Source of the DNA: Trifolium pratense | Lineage: Eukaryota > Streptophyta > Magnoliopsida > Fabales > Fabaceae | Length of the DNA: 64,000 nucleotides | Assembly: GCF_020283565.1 (NCBI RefSeq) | Contig: NC_060063.1 | Span: 24,606,777-24,670,776 of the forward strand | Reading direction: 5' to 3' | Shown here: positions 32,660 to 44,193 of the stretch, piece after piece | How the letters are laid out: each line of letters opens with the position of its first letter | Position numbering within the stretch: the stretch's first letter is position 1 | The notes under the pieces: generated by a model | Databases searched by the model: none | What the model was told of the DNA's origin: nothing | The model's input: the letters and a program-made list of their open reading frames with translations, nothing else | Program-made: the position numbers and the translations under genes

Positions 32660-35600
32660 TAATTCCTCAAATAGGCAAATCCCCAATTTGCCCCTAAGCC
32701 TTTCAAACTGATTTGCATCTAAAGCTTTGGTAAAAATATCAGCTACCTGTTCTTCAGTTGCAACATGCTCCAGTTTCACAATATTTTCTTCCACCAAATC
32801 CCTGATGAAGTGATGGCGAATGTCAATATGCTTTGTTCTACTGTGCTGAATAGGATTTTTTGAAATATTTATGGCGCTTAAATTGTCACAGTACAATGTT
32901 AGAGCATCCTGTTCAACATTGTATTCCTTAAGCATCTGCTTCATCCACAATAATTGAGAGCAACTACTCCCAGCTGCAATGTACTCAGCTTCTGCAGTGG
33001 ATAGAGAAACACAGTTTTGTTTCTTGCTAAACCATGAGATAAGATTTTCTCCTAGGTAAAAACAACCACCAGAAGTGCTTTTTCTGTCATCAGCACATCC
33101 AGCCCAATCAGCATCACAATATCCCATCAACCTAGCATTGTTGGTATGGGAATACATTATTCCATAATCAGAGGTTGCACTGACATACTTCAAGATTCTT
33201 TTTACTTGTGTAAGATGGCTCATCTTTGGCTCAGCTTGGTACCTAGCACATACACCAACAGCAAAGGTGATGTCAGGCCTGCTTGCTGTAAGGTACAGTA
33301 GGCTCCCTATCATGCTTCTATACAGGCTTTGGTCTACATCTACACCTTTCTCATCCTTGGTTAATTTTAGATGTGTGACAGCAGGTGTTCTTTTGTGTGC
33401 AGCATTTTCCATGCCAAATTTCTTTATGATATTTTTAGCATACTTGCTTTGAGACACAAATATTGTGTCTTCCATCTGTTTCACCTGTAATCCAAGAAAA
33501 TAGGTTAATTCTCCTACCAAGCTCATCTCAAATTCAGACTGCATCTGCCTCACAAAGTGTTGGACCATCGGTTCCGCCATCCCTCCAAAGACTATGTCAT
33601 CAACATATATCTGTGCTATCAACAAGTTTCCATTCATTTCTTTGACAAATAAGGTCTTGTCATTTCCACCTTTCTTGTATCCTTGGTTAATCAGGAATTC
33701 AGTTAACCTTTCATACCAAGCCCTTGGTGCTTGTTTCAAGCCATACAAAGCCTTTTTCAGTTTGTAGACATGATCCGGATGGTTTGGATCTATGAAACCT
33801 TTGGGCTGTTCAACAAATACTTCTTCATGAAGATACCCATTTAGAAAGGCGCTCTTGACATCCATTTGGTAGAGTTTGAGTTTGAGGATGCAAGCTACAC
33901 CAAGAAGCAGCCTTATGGATTCTAGTCTTGCCACAGGAGCAAAGGTCTCATCAAAGTCAATTCCCTCCACCTGAGTGTAGCCTTGAGCTACCAGTCTTGC
34001 TTTATTCCTTGTTACTGTACCCTTCTCATCAGACTTATTCTTGTATATCCATTTAGTGCCTATGACATTTACTCCATGTGGTCTTGGAACAAGGTCCCAG
34101 ACTTCATTTCTCTTGAATTGATTCAATTCCTCTTGCATTGCTTCAATCCAGAACTCATCAGTAAGAGCCTCTTTTATGTTTTTAGGCTCAAATTTTGATA
34201 CAAAACAAGTGTTTGAGATAGCATCAATCTTTCTTCTGGTAGCAATGCTCTGGTCTGGATCACCTATGATTAGATCTTTAGGGTGATTCTTCTGTGTCCT
34301 AATAGATGGTGCTTTTGCCGGGGCAGGTGCAGAGTCTTGATCAGATTCATCACCTTTTAGTTCAGACTTTTCACTTGGTGTCATCTCATCAGAGTTGTCA
34401 GGAGATGGTTCAACATCAGTTTCCACATCCGATGGTTGAGTGGATGGTGCATCATCAATCACAACATTGATCGTTTCCATAATGACTTTGGTTTTTGTGT
34501 TATAGACCCTGTAGGCTCTGCTATTCAAGGAATATCCCAGAAATATACCTTCTTCACTTTTAGGATCAAGTTTTCGTCTTGGTTCTCTGTCAGCAAGAAT
34601 GTAGCATTTACTCCCAAAAATGTGAAAGTGTTTCACAGTTGGCTTTCTTCCCTTCCATAATTCATACAAGGTTGCAGATGTTCCCTTTTTGAGTGTTACA
34701 CGGTTGTGTATGTAGCAGGCTGTACTCATAGCCTCTCCCCATAACTGATATGGAAGACCCTTGGCATGAAGCATTACCCTAGCAGACTCTTGAATGGTTC
34801 TATTCTTTCTCTCTACTACACCATTTTGTTGTGGTGTTATGGGAGCAGAGAATTCATGTTGGATACCTTCTGCTGCACAGAAATCATAGAATTTGCTATT
34901 CTCAAATTCCTTTCCATGATCACTTCTGATCCTTATGATGACAGACCCCTTTTCTCTTTGCAGTTGTACACACAAGTTTCTAAATGTTTCAAAACTGTCT
35001 GATTTTTCTCTAAGAAAGTCTATCCATGTAAATCTAGAGAAATCATCCACCATAACAAAAGCATACCTTTTTCCTCCAAGACTTTCAGTCTGCATAGGTC
35101 CCATCAAATCCATGTGTAACAATTCAAGTGTTCTGGTAGTAGATTGATGTTGAAGCCTTGGGTGCGCCACCTTGGTTTGTTTGCCTATCTGACATTCTCC
35201 ACATATTGTTCCTTCGTCTATCTTTAGCTTGGGTAATCCTCTGATTGCTTCTTCAGCTATGGCTTTTTTCATTCCTCTCAGGTGTAGATGACCCAACTTT
35301 TGATGCCAGAGTTTGACTTCCTCATTTTTGCTTATGAGGCAGGTAGACATATAATTTCCTTCTTCAGACACCCACAAGTAACAATTATCTTTGGACCTTA
35401 CTCCCTTCATTATCAGTTTTCCTTCTTCATCTGTAACAAGACATTCAGATTGTGTGAAGTTCACCTTCATGCCTTGGTCACATAGTTGACTGATGCTAAT
35501 CAAATTTGCTGTAAGTCCTTTTACTAACAGAACATTGTCTAAGTTTGGTAACCCATTATCAATTAGGTTTCCAATTCCTTTTATTTCTCCCTTAGCTCCA

Positions 35601-37519
35601 TCTCCAAATGTTACAAAGCTTGTGGCATAGGACCTTAGGTTGGCTAGATACCCTTCCACTCCAGTCATGTGTCTAGAGCATCCACTGTCAAAATACCAAT
35701 CTTGTCTAGATGATGCCCGTAGTGATGTATGAGCTATCAAGCTTACACCATCTTCCTTCTTCTTCCATTCTTTCTTGACATTCATGTTCTCAGATTTGGG
35801 TTCAAATGGCCTTGAATTCTGTGGATAGCCGTACAGCTTGTAGCAATAAGGTCTAATGTGCCCTTTCCTACCACAATAATGACACCTCCAATTCCTTCTT
35901 TTAGTCCTAGATCTTGACCTGTTGTATTGATGGTGAGGCGGGTGTTGAGGCATCGAGTTAGTCTGGACATGCTGCTTGGGTTTTAACCATGTGTCAGTTC
36001 CCTGATGTGTGGGAGGATGAGGAGGTAGTAGCCCACCACTAACAGGAAAAGTTTTATCAATGGGGGTAGTGATTGTAGCTTTGTTGTAACCCATTTCTTG
36101 ATCCACTATCTCGTAATCAAAGCCAATAGGTTTCTTACCAGCACTTTGTTTTAGCAGCATGGCTTGAAACTTTTCTTCTCCTGATGCAAAAACTCTAACT
36201 TGTTTTCTAGCATGCTCCAAGTCTTCATTCAGCTTTTCAATCTCTTTGTTGAGAGTCTTAATTATATCCAGACATTCATTCTTCTCGGCCTGAAGTTGAC
36301 AATTTGTCTCCTTTTGTTTTTCCAAGGCTTTGCAAAATTCATTGCTCCTGATGAATAAGTCTTTATAGGTAGCCAGCAGTTCTTCATATGATGTTTCATC
36401 GCATGATTCAGCATCAGATTCATAGACACCTGTCAATGCATTGACAAGTTTAGCAGATTCACTTTCATCTTCTTCTGAATCATCCTCATCTGACCAAGTA
36501 ACAGCAAGACTCTTCTTCTTCTTCAGAAAAGTAGGACATTCAGATTTGATATGGCCAAATCCTTCGCACTCATGACACTGAACTCCTCTAGATGAAGTAC
36601 CTTTGTCATCACTTCTGGTCCTCCTTTGAGTAGATACAGGTTTGTTGGAGTCAGATTTGGTGCTTGGACCATTGAACTTATTGTTGAAGTCAGATTTGGT
36701 GTTTGGACCATTGAATTTATTTCTTTTATCCATCCTCTTCATGATACGATTGAACTGTCTACCAAGTAACACCATGGCTTCAGATAAACTTTCATCACTC
36801 TCCATATCTATCTCATCATCTTCTGTAGTATTAGAAGTAAAAGCCAAACTTTTGTTTTTCTTCTCTTTTCTTTGGTTTATGCTCATCTCATAGGTTTGAA
36901 GTGAGCCTATTAGTTCATCCACTTGAATGTTGGCCAGATCCTGAGATTCTTCTATTGCTGTTACTTTCATGTCAAACCTCTTAGGTAGAGATCTGAGAAT
37001 TTTGCTCACCAGTTTTTCATCTGATATGGGTTCTCCCAGGGCATCAAATGAATTTGCAAATTCTAAAATATTCATGTGAAAGTCATGAATAGTCTCTTCT
37101 TCCTTCATACTCAGATTTTCAAAATTTGTGCGAAGCATCTGAAGTTTGGACAGCTTTACCTTGTTGGTTCCTTCATGTGCTTTCCTGAGTATTTCCCACG
37201 CCTGTTTGGCTACAGTGCATCGTTTAACAAGTCTGAACATGTTGATGTCCACCCCATTGAATATGGCATTCAAGGCTTTTGAATTTCCCAGAGCTAGGTC
37301 ATCCTCGTCTTTGGAATAGTCTTTATTAGGCTTGATTTCACCTGTTACCTTTCCATCCTTATCAATGACCATAGGGGGTTCCCATCCATTTTCTACAGCT
37401 TTCCATGTTCTGCTATCAATGGATTTAAGAAACACCATCATCTTAGCTTTCCAGTAGTCATAGTTCTCAGGCCCAGTTAGCAATGGTGGTTTAGAAACCG
37501 TTCCTCCTTCCTTGTCCAT
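32657..37519 (-). CDS. SIRE Copia gag-pol polyprotein
   Basis: 1620 residues in one frame without stops, starting MDKEGGTVSKPP. Domains: gag with DUF4219/UBN2 (about 1-230), zinc knuckle CHECEGFGHIKSEC (about 314), a Glu/Lys-rich coiled coil (about 380-450), second knuckle CHYCGRKGHIRPYC (about 544), protease WYFDSGCSRHMTG (about 607), integrase HHCC and DDE motifs (MDLMGPMQ, IRSDHGKEF, QQNGVVERKNRT; about 740-950), RT with YVDDIVFGG (about 1302), and RNase H YCDADWAG (about 1465). All catalytic motifs appear intact. The two zinc knuckles and the long gag are typical of the SIRE/Maximus lineage. Confidence 0.95.
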   Translation of the reverse strand: MDKEGGTVSKPPLLTGPENYDYWKAKMMVFLKSIDSRTWKAVENGWEPPMVIDKDGKVTGEIKPNKDYSKDEDDLALGNSKALNAIFNGVDINMFRLVKRCTVAKQAWEILRKAHEGTNKVKLSKLQMLRTNFENLSMKEEETIHDFHMNILEFANSFDALGEPISDEKLVSKILRSLPKRFDMKVTAIEESQDLANIQVDELIGSLQTYEMSINQRKEKKNKSLAFTSNTTEDDEIDMESDESLSEAMVLLGRQFNRIMKRMDKRNKFNGPNTKSDFNNKFNGPSTKSDSNKPVSTQRRTRSDDKGTSSRGVQCHECEGFGHIKSECPTFLKKKKSLAVTWSDEDDSEEDESESAKLVNALTGVYESDAESCDETSYEELLATYKDLFIRSNEFCKALEKQKETNCQLQAEKNECLDIIKTLNKEIEKLNEDLEHARKQVRVFASGEEKFQAMLLKQSAGKKPIGFDYEIVDQEMGYNKATITTPIDKTFPVSGGLLPPHPPTHQGTDTWLKPKQHVQTNSMPQHPPHHQYNRSRSRTKRRNWRCHYCGRKGHIRPYCYKLYGYPQNSRPFEPKSENMNVKKEWKKKEDGVSLIAHTSLRASSRQDWYFDSGCSRHMTGVEGYLANLRSYATSFVTFGDGAKGEIKGIGNLIDNGLPNLDNVLLVKGLTANLISISQLCDQGMKVNFTQSECLVTDEEGKLIMKGVRSKDNCYLWVSEEGNYMSTCLISKNEEVKLWHQKLGHLHLRGMKKAIAEEAIRGLPKLKIDEGTICGECQIGKQTKVAHPRLQHQSTTRTLELLHMDLMGPMQTESLGGKRYAFVMVDDFSRFTWIDFLREKSDSFETFRNLCVQLQREKGSVIIRIRSDHGKEFENSKFYDFCAAEGIQHEFSAPITPQQNGVVERKNRTIQESARVMLHAKGLPYQLWGEAMSTACYIHNRVTLKKGTSATLYELWKGRKPTVKHFHIFGSKCYILADREPRRKLDPKSEEGIFLGYSLNSRAYRVYNTKTKVIMETINVVIDDAPSTQPSDVETDVEPSPDNSDEMTPSEKSELKGDESDQDSAPAPAKAPSIRTQKNHPKDLIIGDPDQSIATRRKIDAISNTCFVSKFEPKNIKEALTDEFWIEAMQEELNQFKRNEVWDLVPRPHGVNVIGTKWIYKNKSDEKGTVTRNKARLVAQGYTQVEGIDFDETFAPVARLESIRLLLGVACILKLKLYQMDVKSAFLNGYLHEEVFVEQPKGFIDPNHPDHVYKLKKALYGLKQAPRAWYERLTEFLINQGYKKGGNDKTLFVKEMNGNLLIAQIYVDDIVFGGMAEPMVQHFVRQMQSEFEMSLVGELTYFLGLQVKQMEDTIFVSQSKYAKNIIKKFGMENAAHKRTPAVTHLKLTKDEKGVDVDQSLYRSMIGSLLYLTASRPDITFAVGVCARYQAEPKMSHLTQVKRILKYVSATSDYGIMYSHTNNARLMGYCDADWAGCADDRKSTSGGCFYLGENLISWFSKKQNCVSLSTAEAEYIAAGSSCSQLLWMKQMLKEYNVEQDALTLYCDNLSAINISKNPIQHSRTKHIDIRHHFIRDLVEENIVKLEHVATEEQVADIFTKALDANQFERLRGKLGICLFEEL

Positions 37520-37570
37520 CTCACCAGAATTTTCCGTCCCTGAAGCTCACCCTGAGTTTCGAGCAGGGTG

Positions 37571-37585
37571 CCTGCTCTGATACCA
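37571..37585 (-). promoter_or_regulatory. PBS of SIRE element (initiator tRNA-Met)
   Basis: Minus-strand TGGTATCAGAGCAGG two bases after the 5' LTR. Confidence 0.92.
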
Positions 37586-37587
37586 AT

Positions 37588-38601
37588 TGAAATTCTGGCA
37601 CACTAGTATTAAGATGTTGTACTCAACGCTTCACCACTATAGTATACTTTTAATGCGTGAATCAATGATCCAACATCCAACAGCGCATACACAAGGAATA
37701 GTAAACTAAACAATACTGAAAGAAAATTAACACAGTAATTTGTTAACCCAGTTCAGCATAAGCCTACTCTGGGGGATACCAATCCAGGAGTGAATCCACT
37801 ATGATAGTATTAGTTTGAAGCCCTCAATAAACCTCCCGTTTATGACTTCTCACCTAATCACCACCCGTGTTATATCCTACCTAAGACACACCTAGGTATG
37901 AGAACCTCCGCTCACCTCCTCTTGACCACAGCCACTGTGATCGTACAATACTAGATATAATATGTGAAGATACACTTCATAAAATACTCACACCACTTCC
38001 GTGCTTAAAAGCTTTGGAATGGTATACACACACTATCTCCTTGCTTAGAAGCTCCAGAGATATTACAATGCACAAACACACAGTTCCTAGTCTAGTGGGA
38101 AATCAACACAAGACTTAGAACACAATAAACACAATACTAAAACCTAAACTCACGCTTTGTAAGACTCAATTCTGGTTTCAGTTGTTTGAACAATGGAGTC
38201 AACCTTCTTTAAATAACCTTCACGAGCTCAGGCTAGGTCTTCAATTTAGGCTTCAATAGCTCAGCATGATTAATGGTTCCTTTCAAGAAATAATCTTTAA
38301 TTCAAATGTTTTGTTTCCTTAACTTGAAGATCTGATTAACAAGCAACACTTGATCACGAGATCCATTAATAATTATGCGTGACAACGCTCCTTATCACAA
38401 ACGACCATTTATTGTGGATTCCATAAATAGAACTTAGGCGCGAGATCTCAACATACACAGGCCCGGCCTACTGGATGTGGTATCCAATGTTGAAGCATTG
38501 TACCGAACATCTTGCTTATACTGGATGGTGGAAGCGCGTAGTTCCACATCAAGAGGATTCACATGTTTTAGCAAAATGAGGCCAACCATACAACGCCAAC
38601 A
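37588..38601 (-). repeat. 5' LTR of SIRE element
   Basis: 1014 bp, TGTTGGCGTTG...CCAGAATTTCA on the minus strand, followed by PBS. Confidence 0.93.
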
Positions 38602-38608
38602 CATACCC

Positions 38609-41600
38609 CTAAGGGTCTTGGAAGAAAAGAGCCACGTTGTGCCGAACGAGCTCTCCACCACGATAAACTTTCAACCTTTGACCATTCACCTTAAAACTCT
38701 GATTCTCCTCCCCCGATTTGAAAATTTCCACAGCCCCATGTGGAAACACCTCCCTAACTACAAAAGGACCAGACCACTTGGACTTGAGTTTACCGGGGAA
38801 TAACTTGAATCGAGAGTTAAATAGAAGCACCAACTGTCCTGCGTGAAAATTTTTCGGAACTAATTGCGCATCATGATAGCGTTTAGTCCTTGCCTTGTAC
38901 AGCACCGCATTTTCATATGCCCTTTCGCGCCATTCCTCTAACTCATTTAGCTTCAACAACCGAGCTCTACCGGCGAGTGTGGCATCCATGTTCAGTTGCT
39001 TAACAGCCCAATATGCCTTATGCTCAAGCTCCACGGGTAAATGACATGCTTTTCCATAAACCAACTGATACGGAGAAAAACCGAGGTGGGTTTTAAACGC
39101 AGTACGGTATGCCCATAACGCGTCGTCCAGTTTGAGTGACCAATCCTTCCTTGATGACGAAACCGTCTTCTCAAGAATCTGTTTCAATTGGCGATTGGAC
39201 ACTTCAACCTGTCCGGAAGTTTGAGGATGATAAGGAGTAGCAACCTTGTGCTTAACGTTATACTTTCTCAACAAGTTTTCCAGATGCTGATTAATGAAGT
39301 GCTTTCCTCCATCGCTGATTAAAATCCTCGGCACCCCGAATCTTGTAAATATGTTCTTTTTGAGAAACCGCACCACAGTGGCTGAATCATTGGCTTGGCA
39401 GGCTGTAGCTTCGACCCACTTTGTAACATAATCCACACAAACCAAAATGTGCACATTAGATTGAGACGAAGGAAATGGCCCCATGAAATCGATCCCCCAT
39501 ACATCAAATGGTTCGACTTCAGTTAGGCCGTGCTGCGGCATCTCATCTCTTTTAGAAACTCCCCCCGATCGTTGACATGCATCGCAAGCTTTTACAAACT
39601 CCATACAATCTTGAAATATCGTTGGCCAAAAAAAACCACACTGTAAAACCTTCGCGGCTGTTCTTGGGCCACTATGATGCCCGCCACAAGGCGAGTTATG
39701 ACAATGCCACATAATACCTCGGATCTCACTATCGGCCACACATCGACGAATCATGCCATCATTACTCATCTTGAACAGAAATGGATCATCCCAGAAATAA
39801 TGTCGCGAATCCGCGAAGAGCTTCTTCTTTTGTTGCGCCGTCATTTCTTCCGGAATGAATCCACTAGCTTTGAGGTTGGCAATGTCACCGAACCATGGAA
39901 ACTCAGATACGGCAAGCAATTTTTCATCCGGGAATTCACACTTAATAGCTTCTTCCTTATTAGTAATATCCGGATTGCTTAGCCTTGAAAGGTGGTCAGC
40001 CACCACATTCTCTACCCCCTTCTTGTCTCGGATTTCCAAATCAAACTCCTGTAAAAGCAACATCCATCGCAGCAACCGCGGCTTGGAATCGCCTTTTGTC
40101 AGCAAATACTTCAACGCTGAATGATCTGTAAAAACAATCACTTTTGACCCAATTAGATAGGAACGAAACTTTTCCAAAGCGAATACCACCGCTAGCAATT
40201 CCTTCTCCGTTGTGGTGTAGTTAATTTGATTCTCATTAAGGACCTTGCTAGAGTAGTATATCACATGGAAAAGTTTGTTATGGTGTTGGCCTAGGACTGC
40301 ACCAACCGCGTAATCGCTTGCATCGCACATCAATTCAAAAGGGAGATCCCATTGTGGCGCAACGATCACGGGGGCAGTCACCAACTTAGTTTTAAGACAA
40401 TTAAACGCAGTCACACAAGCCTCATCAAAAAGAAACACCGTATCCTTGACTAGTAAGGATGATAAGGGTTTTGCAATTTTTGAAAAATCTTTAATGAACC
40501 GCCGGTAAAACCCGGCATGTCCGAGAAAACTCCTTACCCCCTTTACATTTAACGGTGGAGGTAGCTCTTTGATTACCTCAATTTTGGCTTGGTCTACTTC
40601 AATCCCCTTTGAGGAAATTTTGTGACCGAGAACAATCCCTTCTCTTACCATGAAGTGACATTTTTCCCAATTTAAAACCAAATTGGTACTTATACACCTT
40701 TTCAGCACATCATTCAAATTAGAAAGGCAAAAATCGAAAGACTTACCGAAAACCGAAAAGTCATCCATAAATACCTCCATTGTGTCCTCCATCATATCGG
40801 AGAAGATGGCTAGCATACATCTTTGAAACATTGCTGGGGCATTACATAATCCAAATGGCATTCTTCGATATGCAAACACCCCAAAGGGACAAGTAAATGC
40901 CGTTTTCTCTTGATCTTCCGGATCGACGGTGATCTGATTGTAACCTGAGTAACCATCAAGGAAACAGTAGAACTCTTGCCCCGCTAACCGTTCCAACATC
41001 TGATCCATGAATGGCAAGGGAAAGTGATCCTTCCTAGTCGCGGTGTTGAGTCGGCGATAGTCGATGCACATACGCCATCCCGTAACAGTCCGAGATGGAA
41101 TAAACTCATTCTTATCGTTTTTCACCACCGTCATTCCCCCCTTTTTCGGTACCACATGCACCGGAGATACCCAAGCACTATCGGAGATAGGGTATATCAT
41201 GCCTGCCTCCAATAGTTTCAGCACCTCTTTCTTCACAACTTCCTTCATGGTAGGATTGAGTCTTCGTTGCGGTTGCACCACTGGTTTAAACTCCGCTTCC
41301 AACTTGATTTTATGCATGCAAAAAGTGGGACTTATTCCTTTCAGATCGGAAATAGTCCATCCCATTGCGGCTTTGTTGGACTTCAAAACTCTCAACAGTT
41401 TCTCTTCTTCCAAATGAGTGAGTTTGCTGCTAATGATGGCTGGAAACGAAGCATCATCACTTAAGAACACATACTTCAGATGTGAAGGGAGTTGCTTCAG
41501 TTCGGGAACTTTCCTCTCTTCTTTCATTTGATCCTTGTTCCTCACTTCAAGGAGGTTTTCAAACTTAGGACTTTCATCTATCCGACTAGCATTCAAATTG

Positions 41601-44059
41601 CTAAGACACAACTCAATTTCTCTCTCCCCTTCCTCTTCCACCTTATCCAATGAGTTAACTAACACTTTTTCAAGAGTGGAGGAGGAGTGTTGAACCTTAA
41701 AGATATCTTCAATGACCTCATCAACCACTTCAATTCTGAAACATTGAGTGTCATCGTCGTGCTGTTTCATAGCTTCAAACACATTAAAGAGGATTTGTTC
41801 ACCGTCAGTCCGGAACATTAGTTCTCCTAACTCCACATCGATAAGGGCGCGTCCGGTAGCTAAGAATGGTCTTCCTAACAGCAAGGGTTCCCAATTCTTG
41901 TCTTCTTCCATGTCTAAGACAACAAAGTCAGCCGGAAACACAAATCCACCGACTCGAACCAGAACATCATGTAAGATACCTTCCGGATACACGATAGATC
42001 TATCCGCCAAAGAGAGACTCATCTTTGTCGGCTTTGCTACAGCTCCTGGTATCTTCTTCATCATTGATAAGGGCATCAAATTTACACTAGCACCCAAGTC
42101 ACACAAAGCCTTTCCAATAGTAAGGTCCCCAATAGAACAAGGAATTGTAAAGCTCCCCGGATCTTTCTTTTTCTGCGGTAGCTTCCGTTGAATGAGGGCG
42201 CTGCACTCCTCCGTCATACTTACCATTTCATCATCCAATGGTTTTCTTTTCTTTGTGAGCAGCTCCTTCAAAAACTTTGCATAACTCGGCATTTGCTCCA
42301 AAGCCTCAACTAAAGGTATAGCCATCTCAAGCTTGTTCAACACCTTCATGAACTTCTTAAACTCCTTCTCCCGCTCAAGATTCTTAACTTTCTTTCTCCT
42401 AGGAAAAGGCATCCTAGCATATGGTGATTCATCAACTCCTTTACCTTTCTCCACCTTCTTACTCTCTTTTTCTTTTATCTCCCTCTGTTTTTCAACTTCT
42501 TCTTTCTCATCCTCACTACACTCAACTTCCTTAAGCATCGTTTCCTTTTCTACTTCTCCCTCATATCTCTCATTTTCAACAACAACCTCTTGCTTATTTT
42601 CAACTTCTCCCTCAATGACCTTCTTTTTCAAGGGTTTCTCCACAACTGTCCTTTCCGGTATCTCTCTACTCCTCAAAGTGATTCCATTGCAAGTTTCATT
42701 TTTTGGATTATCATGAGTGTTTCCACTGAAACCTCCTTGGTTTTGCAACATAGAAAACTGTCTTGACAGCTGTCCCATTTGCACCTCAAGGTTCTTTATA
42801 GAAGCTTCATGATTCTTGTTAGAGGTTGCTTGACTCGATTTCATCGCTTCAAAGTTGCTTTGGGTCATGAGCATGAACTGATTTAGAGTCTCTTCCATCC
42901 TTGATGGAGGCCTTTGCTGCTGTTGCTGTGCACCTTGACCTTGCATACCATTCCCCCACCCGGAACCGTTGTTATTATTGTTGTACGGCTTCCGAAAATT
43001 GGCCAAGTAGCGAGCCTCCTCTGAACCCTCCGGGAAGTATCCGCCATTAGGGTGGTCCTGCAAACAAAAATCACAGCGCACATTGTCAATTTTACCTATT
43101 GGAGAAGATTGAACTTGTGGATTGGACAGCAGCTTCATCATTGCTTCCATTTGGCTAGTCATGAGCTTTTGCTGTGCCAATAGTGCTGTTTGAGTATCCA
43201 ATTCCAACACTCCGCCTTTCTTCTTGGCTCCCCTATCATTAGTAGCTCTATACTCGTTTTGAGCCATGCTTTCAACCAATTCTCTTGCTTCAGTTTCGTC
43301 ACGGTTCTTCAACGAACCACCGGCTGATGCGTCAAGAATCATTCGCGTTTGAGCCCTCAAACCTTGGGTAAACATTTGCATCTGATTGTGGCCATCGAAA
43401 CCGTGATTCGGACACCTTTTAAGACAAACTTTAAACCTCTCCCAAGCATCATACAACGTCTCACCATCCGCTTGTTCGAAGTTGCTAATTTCAGCCCTTC
43501 TTTCTAGAAACTTATGAATAGGAAAGTAACGATCTAAGAACTTCCGCTCCAGCTGTCTCCAAGTCTCAATTGTTCCGGCGGGTATCGTGTCTAACCAATC
43601 TTTAGCACGGCCGGTGAGAGAATGCTTGAATAACCTCAGCCTTTTGTCCGATTCGCTCACCCCCGGCGGATCGGTATAGTCGCATGCTTCATAGAAGTGA
43701 GACAAGTGTAAATTCGGGCATTGAGCTTCCGAACCTGAATAAGGATTCTCTTTTAAGGCGGAAAGGACCGTGTTCTTGATGTCGAATGAGACAGGATTCG
43801 CCGGCTGAAAGCCTTGGTTTGCCAACGCGTCATTGTCTCTCCTCCCATAATCACCAAGGGTACGCCTTGGCGGTTGAGGAACCGGAGGAACCTGTTCTTC
43901 CTCCATTGTTGCTGCAGTCCTTTCTTGACAGTCCGGTGTATCCCTTAGTAAAACTGTTCCCCTTGAAGCTTGAGCTTCCCTTGTTGCCTTTCGAATTGCG
44001 CGAGCTGTCTTTTCAATCTCCGGATCAAATTGCAGCTCTTGAGGACCTGTTCTCCGCAT
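38609..44059 (-). CDS. Athila-like Ty3/gypsy gag-pol polyprotein
   Basis: About 1816 residues from [11 protein letters not shown] (44059); the frame is open a further 15 codons upstream to an ATG at 44104. Order: Retrotrans_gag (about 120-280: [29 protein letters not shown]), a knuckle-like [11 protein letters not shown] whose last Cys is Tyr, a Lys/Glu-rich linker, protease [12 protein letters not shown] (about 665), [22 protein letters not shown] and FMDDFSVFG (about 1110), RNase H ([24 protein letters not shown]), and integrase (HHCC zinc finger, [26 protein letters not shown]). No stop or frameshift was seen. The frame stops at 38609-38611, three bases before the target duplication of the nested SIRE, so the polyprotein is undamaged. 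Confidence 0.94.
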   Translation of the reverse strand: MRRTGPQELQFDPEIEKTARAIRKATREAQASRGTVLLRDTPDCQERTAATMEEEQVPPVPQPPRRTLGDYGRRDNDALANQGFQPANPVSFDIKNTVLSALKENPYSGSEAQCPNLHLSHFYEACDYTDPPGVSESDKRLRLFKHSLTGRAKDWLDTIPAGTIETWRQLERKFLDRYFPIHKFLERRAEISNFEQADGETLYDAWERFKVCLKRCPNHGFDGHNQMQMFTQGLRAQTRMILDASAGGSLKNRDETEARELVESMAQNEYRATNDRGAKKKGGVLELDTQTALLAQQKLMTSQMEAMMKLLSNPQVQSSPIGKIDNVRCDFCLQDHPNGGYFPEGSEEARYLANFRKPYNNNNNGSGWGNGMQGQGAQQQQQRPPSRMEETLNQFMLMTQSNFEAMKSSQATSNKNHEASIKNLEVQMGQLSRQFSMLQNQGGFSGNTHDNPKNETCNGITLRSREIPERTVVEKPLKKKVIEGEVENKQEVVVENERYEGEVEKETMLKEVECSEDEKEEVEKQREIKEKESKKVEKGKGVDESPYARMPFPRRKKVKNLEREKEFKKFMKVLNKLEMAIPLVEALEQMPSYAKFLKELLTKKRKPLDDEMVSMTEECSALIQRKLPQKKKDPGSFTIPCSIGDLTIGKALCDLGASVNLMPLSMMKKIPGAVAKPTKMSLSLADRSIVYPEGILHDVLVRVGGFVFPADFVVLDMEEDKNWEPLLLGRPFLATGRALIDVELGELMFRTDGEQILFNVFEAMKQHDDDTQCFRIEVVDEVIEDIFKVQHSSSTLEKVLVNSLDKVEEEGEREIELCLSNLNASRIDESPKFENLLEVRNKDQMKEERKVPELKQLPSHLKYVFLSDDASFPAIISSKLTHLEEEKLLRVLKSNKAAMGWTISDLKGISPTFCMHKIKLEAEFKPVVQPQRRLNPTMKEVVKKEVLKLLEAGMIYPISDSAWVSPVHVVPKKGGMTVVKNDKNEFIPSRTVTGWRMCIDYRRLNTATRKDHFPLPFMDQMLERLAGQEFYCFLDGYSGYNQITVDPEDQEKTAFTCPFGVFAYRRMPFGLCNAPAMFQRCMLAIFSDMMEDTMEVFMDDFSVFGKSFDFCLSNLNDVLKRCISTNLVLNWEKCHFMVREGIVLGHKISSKGIEVDQAKIEVIKELPPPLNVKGVRSFLGHAGFYRRFIKDFSKIAKPLSSLLVKDTVFLFDEACVTAFNCLKTKLVTAPVIVAPQWDLPFELMCDASDYAVGAVLGQHHNKLFHVIYYSSKVLNENQINYTTTEKELLAVVFALEKFRSYLIGSKVIVFTDHSALKYLLTKGDSKPRLLRWMLLLQEFDLEIRDKKGVENVVADHLSRLSNPDITNKEEAIKCEFPDEKLLAVSEFPWFGDIANLKASGFIPEEMTAQQKKKLFADSRHYFWDDPFLFKMSNDGMIRRCVADSEIRGIMWHCHNSPCGGHHSGPRTAAKVLQCGFFWPTIFQDCMEFVKACDACQRSGGVSKRDEMPQHGLTEVEPFDVWGIDFMGPFPSSQSNVHILVCVDYVTKWVEATACQANDSATVVRFLKKNIFTRFGVPRILISDGGKHFINQHLENLLRKYNVKHKVATPYHPQTSGQVEVSNRQLKQILEKTVSSSRKDWSLKLDDALWAYRTAFKTHLGFSPYQLVYGKACHLPVELEHKAYWAVKQLNMDATLAGRARLLKLNELEEWRERAYENAVLYKARTKRYHDAQLVPKNFHAGQLVLLFNSRFKLFPGKLKSKWSGPFVVREVFPHGAVEIFKSGEENQSFKVNGQRLKVYRGGELVRHNVALFFQDP

Positions 44060-44170
44060 GCACAATGAAACACACAAGTAGAACGCTCCGGGAGAAAAAT
44101 ACACAACAGAAAGTAATAAAGAAAAACACAGAAAATATGAACACTATTGCCTAGTTGAACCAATCACAAT

Positions 44171-44187
44171 CCCCGGCAACGGCGCCA
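44171..44187 (-). promoter_or_regulatory. PBS of Athila element (tRNA-Asp type)
   Basis: Minus-strand TGGCGCCGTTGCCGGGG just after the 5' LTR, the common plant Athila/Tat PBS. Confidence 0.9.
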
Positions 44188-44193
44188 AAAACT

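Larger units (their letters stand above)
28499..38601 (-). mobile_element. SIRE-type Ty1/copia retrotransposon, structurally complete
   Basis: 10,103 bp between target duplications CATAC (28494-28498, 38602-38606); LTRs of 1013 and 1014 bp (TGTTGG...TTTCA on minus). Minus-strand order: 5' LTR, iMet PBS, 1620-residue gag-pol, env-like ORF in the same frame after one UAG, PPT, 3' LTR. Near-identical LTRs and open frames mark it as young and potentially competent. It sits inside Athila, three bases past the gag-pol stop. Confidence 0.95.
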
